Of a stretch of DNA of 64,000 nucleotides, positions 61,270-64,000 are shown piece after piece; the first letter of the stretch is position 1; every line of letters starts with the position of its first letter. The position numbers were made by a program, and so were the translations under genes. The stretch comes from Ceriagrion tenellum (taxonomy: Eukaryota; Arthropoda; Insecta; Odonata; Coenagrionidae), in the NCBI GenBank assembly GCA_963169105.1, contig OY720636.1, positions 122,096,188 to 122,160,187 of the forward strand. Direction: 5' to 3'. Under the pieces are notes generated by a model. The model had not been told where the DNA came from. It did no database searches and saw only the letters and a list, made by a program, of their open reading frames with translations.

Positions 61270-62050
61270 CCTATCGATTCCTCGCACCGCGAAACCCTTA
61301 AATACTATCGTTTAGGTAGACCAAGTTACCAGTTTCAATAAAACCATTGCATTGCACCTAGATATGGACAAAGACTGCTCGCTTTATAGAGGACGAGGAA
61401 AGTACTCCACGCCAGTGAGACACTTTCGTGCTAAACGCTGGTTTCATCGTTAGAATTGTTTACACGAGATCCCGTAGTCGTAATAATCTTGTTGTGATAA
61501 CAACTTCGTTTTAATGACAATAGCTAATTTGTTCGTCGTTATTAAATCCCCCGTAATTGGTCATTTCTAAGCCAACTGAGCGCTGTTACATTAATTAAAC
61601 TTGGACGGATGGATTCCTCGTACCCTAAAACCCTAAAACCCACTCTCAGAAGACATGCCTTAAAGCGCCCGATCGGAAAATTCCGTGAATGCTCAGGTTG
61701 CCAAGGAAGTACGCTATTTTTGAAATAGGAGAAAAATTTATAATTTTGTCATTAAAAACGTAGTTTTTAGCAAAAACGAAATGTATAGCAAAATCGTTTG
61801 CTAGTGTAAAATACTTCATTCTTTCTGCCATCCGACAATGGAAATTTTAACCCTCTATTTTGATGGCAAGTACTTTAAATAAGCAAAAAATATACCTCTG
61901 CACTGATTCCGAGTAAAATAGTGGCCCAATTCGGGGGATTGAGGGCTCTTGCAGTCCTGAGGCCTTGGTCCAATGGATTCCTCGTACCGAAAACCTATAC
62001 AGACCGACGCTCAAGAGAATCGGATCGGTAGTTTTCGAGAAATTATTTAC
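61270..62050. repeat. Three degenerate copies of a ~350-bp-spaced motif
   Basis: GATTCCTCG followed by TACC or CACC and A-rich AAACC recurs at about 61276, 61612 and 61974; copies 2 and 3 also share a later CGATCGG/CGGATCGG. Spacing is about 340 and 360 bp in the same orientation. The last copy runs into GGTAGTTTTCGAGA, a motif common in insect dispersed repeats. Confidence 0.45.
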
Positions 62051-63057
62051 ATACCTACATATTTATGCACTCTTGCATCCTCATATATATTTCTTTGTAC
62101 ATATTCCCTTGCATATGTTTAATTTATATATTTCTAAGATTTTGTTATATTAAAAAAATGCATTTTTATTTGAATTTTAATTTGGAAGTGTGTATAATTT
62201 ACTATCATTCGAATTCGAATTTTTGCGTAATTTCCTTCCAAAAAGGGGAAGAATAAGCACTGAATATGGAAAATTTGACTCTGTTCGTAATTATGAATGT
62301 GCCGTGACAATGACTTTGCTGACAATAAAAATTCACCTCTCTCTGGGGAATAATGTCACATTGTAGAAAATGTTTACGTTCCTAGGTGAAAGTTAACGTA
62401 GAGATGAGTGGGCCGAGGGGAGAGTATATGACTGCAGGGAAGTATTTGTGAGCATAAGCAATAGCCTTGGGAGGCATAAGAATTTGAGTAATGTCTCTAC
62501 GGCTTCACTTTTCGTAAGTGTGGCTGAAATAAATTTTTGTCTGTTCTCTCCATGCATCAAGAATTTTACACAAAATTTAGTCGCTTGATTTTTGGCAGTC
62601 AATCTACTAACAGAGACGAATCGTCTGGTGTAATTGGTGTGATCAGTTGGCAGTTTCTTGACTGATTATGATAAGATTCTGCGCATAATCTGCGCGTTTT
62701 ACATCCGCTCTCTTCGGAGGCTCCTTGGTTGTTAGCCGTCTCTCGATTATGAGGCATGATGTCACTCAACCTAGCTCTTGTGACTCAACGACAGCTGACC
62801 AAGACCCCCCTCACCCTCTTATCGACGTTCTTTCGTATTGCTTTTTTTTCTTACATGTGCTTTTTCCTTCATCCGCTCCGCACTCCTTGCTGCGGTTGAC
62901 GTCTTATCAATGAACCGACTTGTGGAATGCGAAACTTATCACATCCCTGTTTGCTCCTATTCAAAGTTCAAAATTTTAAATTAACGGTCATATCAATTTC
63001 TTGAAGAATGATTTATCCATTGTAACAGAACCAAAGCACAAACATAATCATCAATTA

Positions 63058-63520
63058 GTTAGAGGAAGAGGCTAGGATTAGGAAAGGAGTTAGACAAGGA
63101 TGTCCCCTCTCCCCATATCTATTTCATATGCTCATTGAGGAATCTATTCTGAACATGCAAATTAGAAAGGAGCAGACTTGAGGCTGGTGAAATGTGGATA
63201 TGGCGGAAGATGACAAGAACAATCTGGACGGAAAGAAAAACAAATTGGAAGTTTTAAGTGAAGTGCAAGACGAGAGAAGATTATTGGCGGAGATGGAAAA
63301 GAGAAAAATAAAATTTATTGGACATGTCTTCAGACAATGTATTTATATCAAACATTCTTGAATGGAAATACTAGGAAAGAAAGGAAGAGGACGGCCGAGA
63401 AAGAAATATTTGGACGAGATCTAGAAGAAGATAGGATTCAGCGACTACGAGGGACTGAAGCGAACGGCAAATGACAGAGATGAATGGTTGCATCGGAAAG
63501 GCATCAGCCTTTAGGAAATT
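63058..63520 (+). mobile_element. RTE-like LINE, 3' end with internal deletion
   Basis: The plus strand reads EEEARIRKGVRQGCPLSPYL in a reverse transcriptase block, then jumps to LNEVQDERRLLAEMEKRKIK-like sequence, FIGHVF, KKGRGRPRKKYLDE and a TANDRDEWLHRKGISL end, in shifting frames with stops. The central part including the YADD block is deleted. Confidence 0.8.
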
Positions 63521-64000
63521 GATTGATCAATTCCGCGTTCGTGCAAGAAAATTTATTAATTTCGTTCTTATGTATCTATTTCTCTATGTATTATTAGCGA
63601 GGTCGTACTATACATTTTTTCGGTTTTATTGGTCTCTCAGTTTTGTTTCTGTAGGCATTTCCATTTTTTCTCTCTTGGCTGGCAGAAGAGGAATTGTTTT
63701 ATGAGTTGATAATATTTTTTTGCTATCGCATTTCTTGCATGGTGATTTGACTTACGTTCGGCATGATCAGACTCATGGAGTCGTCGATTTTTACTCCAGC
63801 CCTTTGGTGGTATTATGGGGTCAGCGGTTAAAATGTTGGTCATTTTGGCTGTCGACCTGCGACTGAGGTCAGTTACGCCATTTAGAATTGTGTGATTAAG
63901 GAGAACTAGGCGATTGGGAAGGTGGTGGAGAGAAATCCCGTGTCGGCAGTATTCTACTCCTATCGAGCGTCTTTTTCAATTCCGTCGTTTGCTCCATGAT
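63521..64000. other. Gene-free window end
   Basis: No feature recognised; short ORFs only. Confidence 0.4.

Noticed and set aside
61621..61645. CCCTAAAACCCTAAAACCC as telomeric repeat
   Set aside because: Only two imperfect units, and not the insect TTAGG repeat; part of the degenerate ~350-bp motif.
1..64000. CRISPR arrays, operons or bacterial genes
   Set aside because: No direct-repeat/spacer arrays, no long intronless genes; all supported genes are spliced and eukaryotic.

Overview
This is an animal nuclear sequence, most likely from an insect or another arthropod. It has spliced genes with GT-AG introns, degraded CR1/L2-like and RTE-like LINEs, SINEs, pogo/Tigger-like DNA transposon remnants and no prokaryotic features. 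The species cannot be fixed from the sequence. Two minus-strand genes could be rebuilt exon by exon with matching phases.

Left part (about 1-20.7 kb): repeat remnants (a hairpin at 6-60, a CR1/L2-like LINE 3' end at about 1540-2195, a LINE ORF1 fragment at 2803-3474, a pogo/Tigger-like terminus at 3487 and transposase tail near 4.8-5.05 kb) are followed by a ten-exon minus-strand gene, 19670 down to 5742. It encodes a 533-residue ankyrin-repeat DHHC palmitoyltransferase that I assign to Patsas (relative of Hip14/ZDHHC17). Its introns hold a hairpin MITE, a 420-bp inverted-repeat element, an RTE-like LINE split by a foldback insert, and small dispersed repeats. A CpG-rich promoter region lies at about 19.67-20.65 kb.

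Middle (20.7-28.6 kb): an intergenic stretch with a CR1/L2-like LINE (23.05-24.36 kb) that was cut by a 5S-rRNA-derived SINE, still flanked by a near-perfect 8-bp target-site duplication. Next is a complete four-exon minus-strand COMMD8 gene (28025 down to 24555, 187 residues), an adaptor of the COMMD/CCDC22/CCDC93 (Commander) endosomal recycling complex.

Right part (28.6-64 kb): no recognisable complete gene. It contains several tRNA-like SINEs, a 273-bp inverted repeat around a 1.42-kb spacer, long hairpins, a broken THAP-domain exon, a second RTE-like LINE fragment, and one convincing but unidentified coding exon at 49815-49962 (+). With a strong splice donor at 28630 this may be the 5' part of a long plus-strand gene divergent from COMMD8; that link is inference.

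The clearest large-scale signal is compositional. The bodies of the two conserved genes are strongly CpG-poor, while promoters, transposon copies and nearly everything right of about 27 kb are CpG-rich. This is the mark expected from germline gene-body DNA methylation in an insect.
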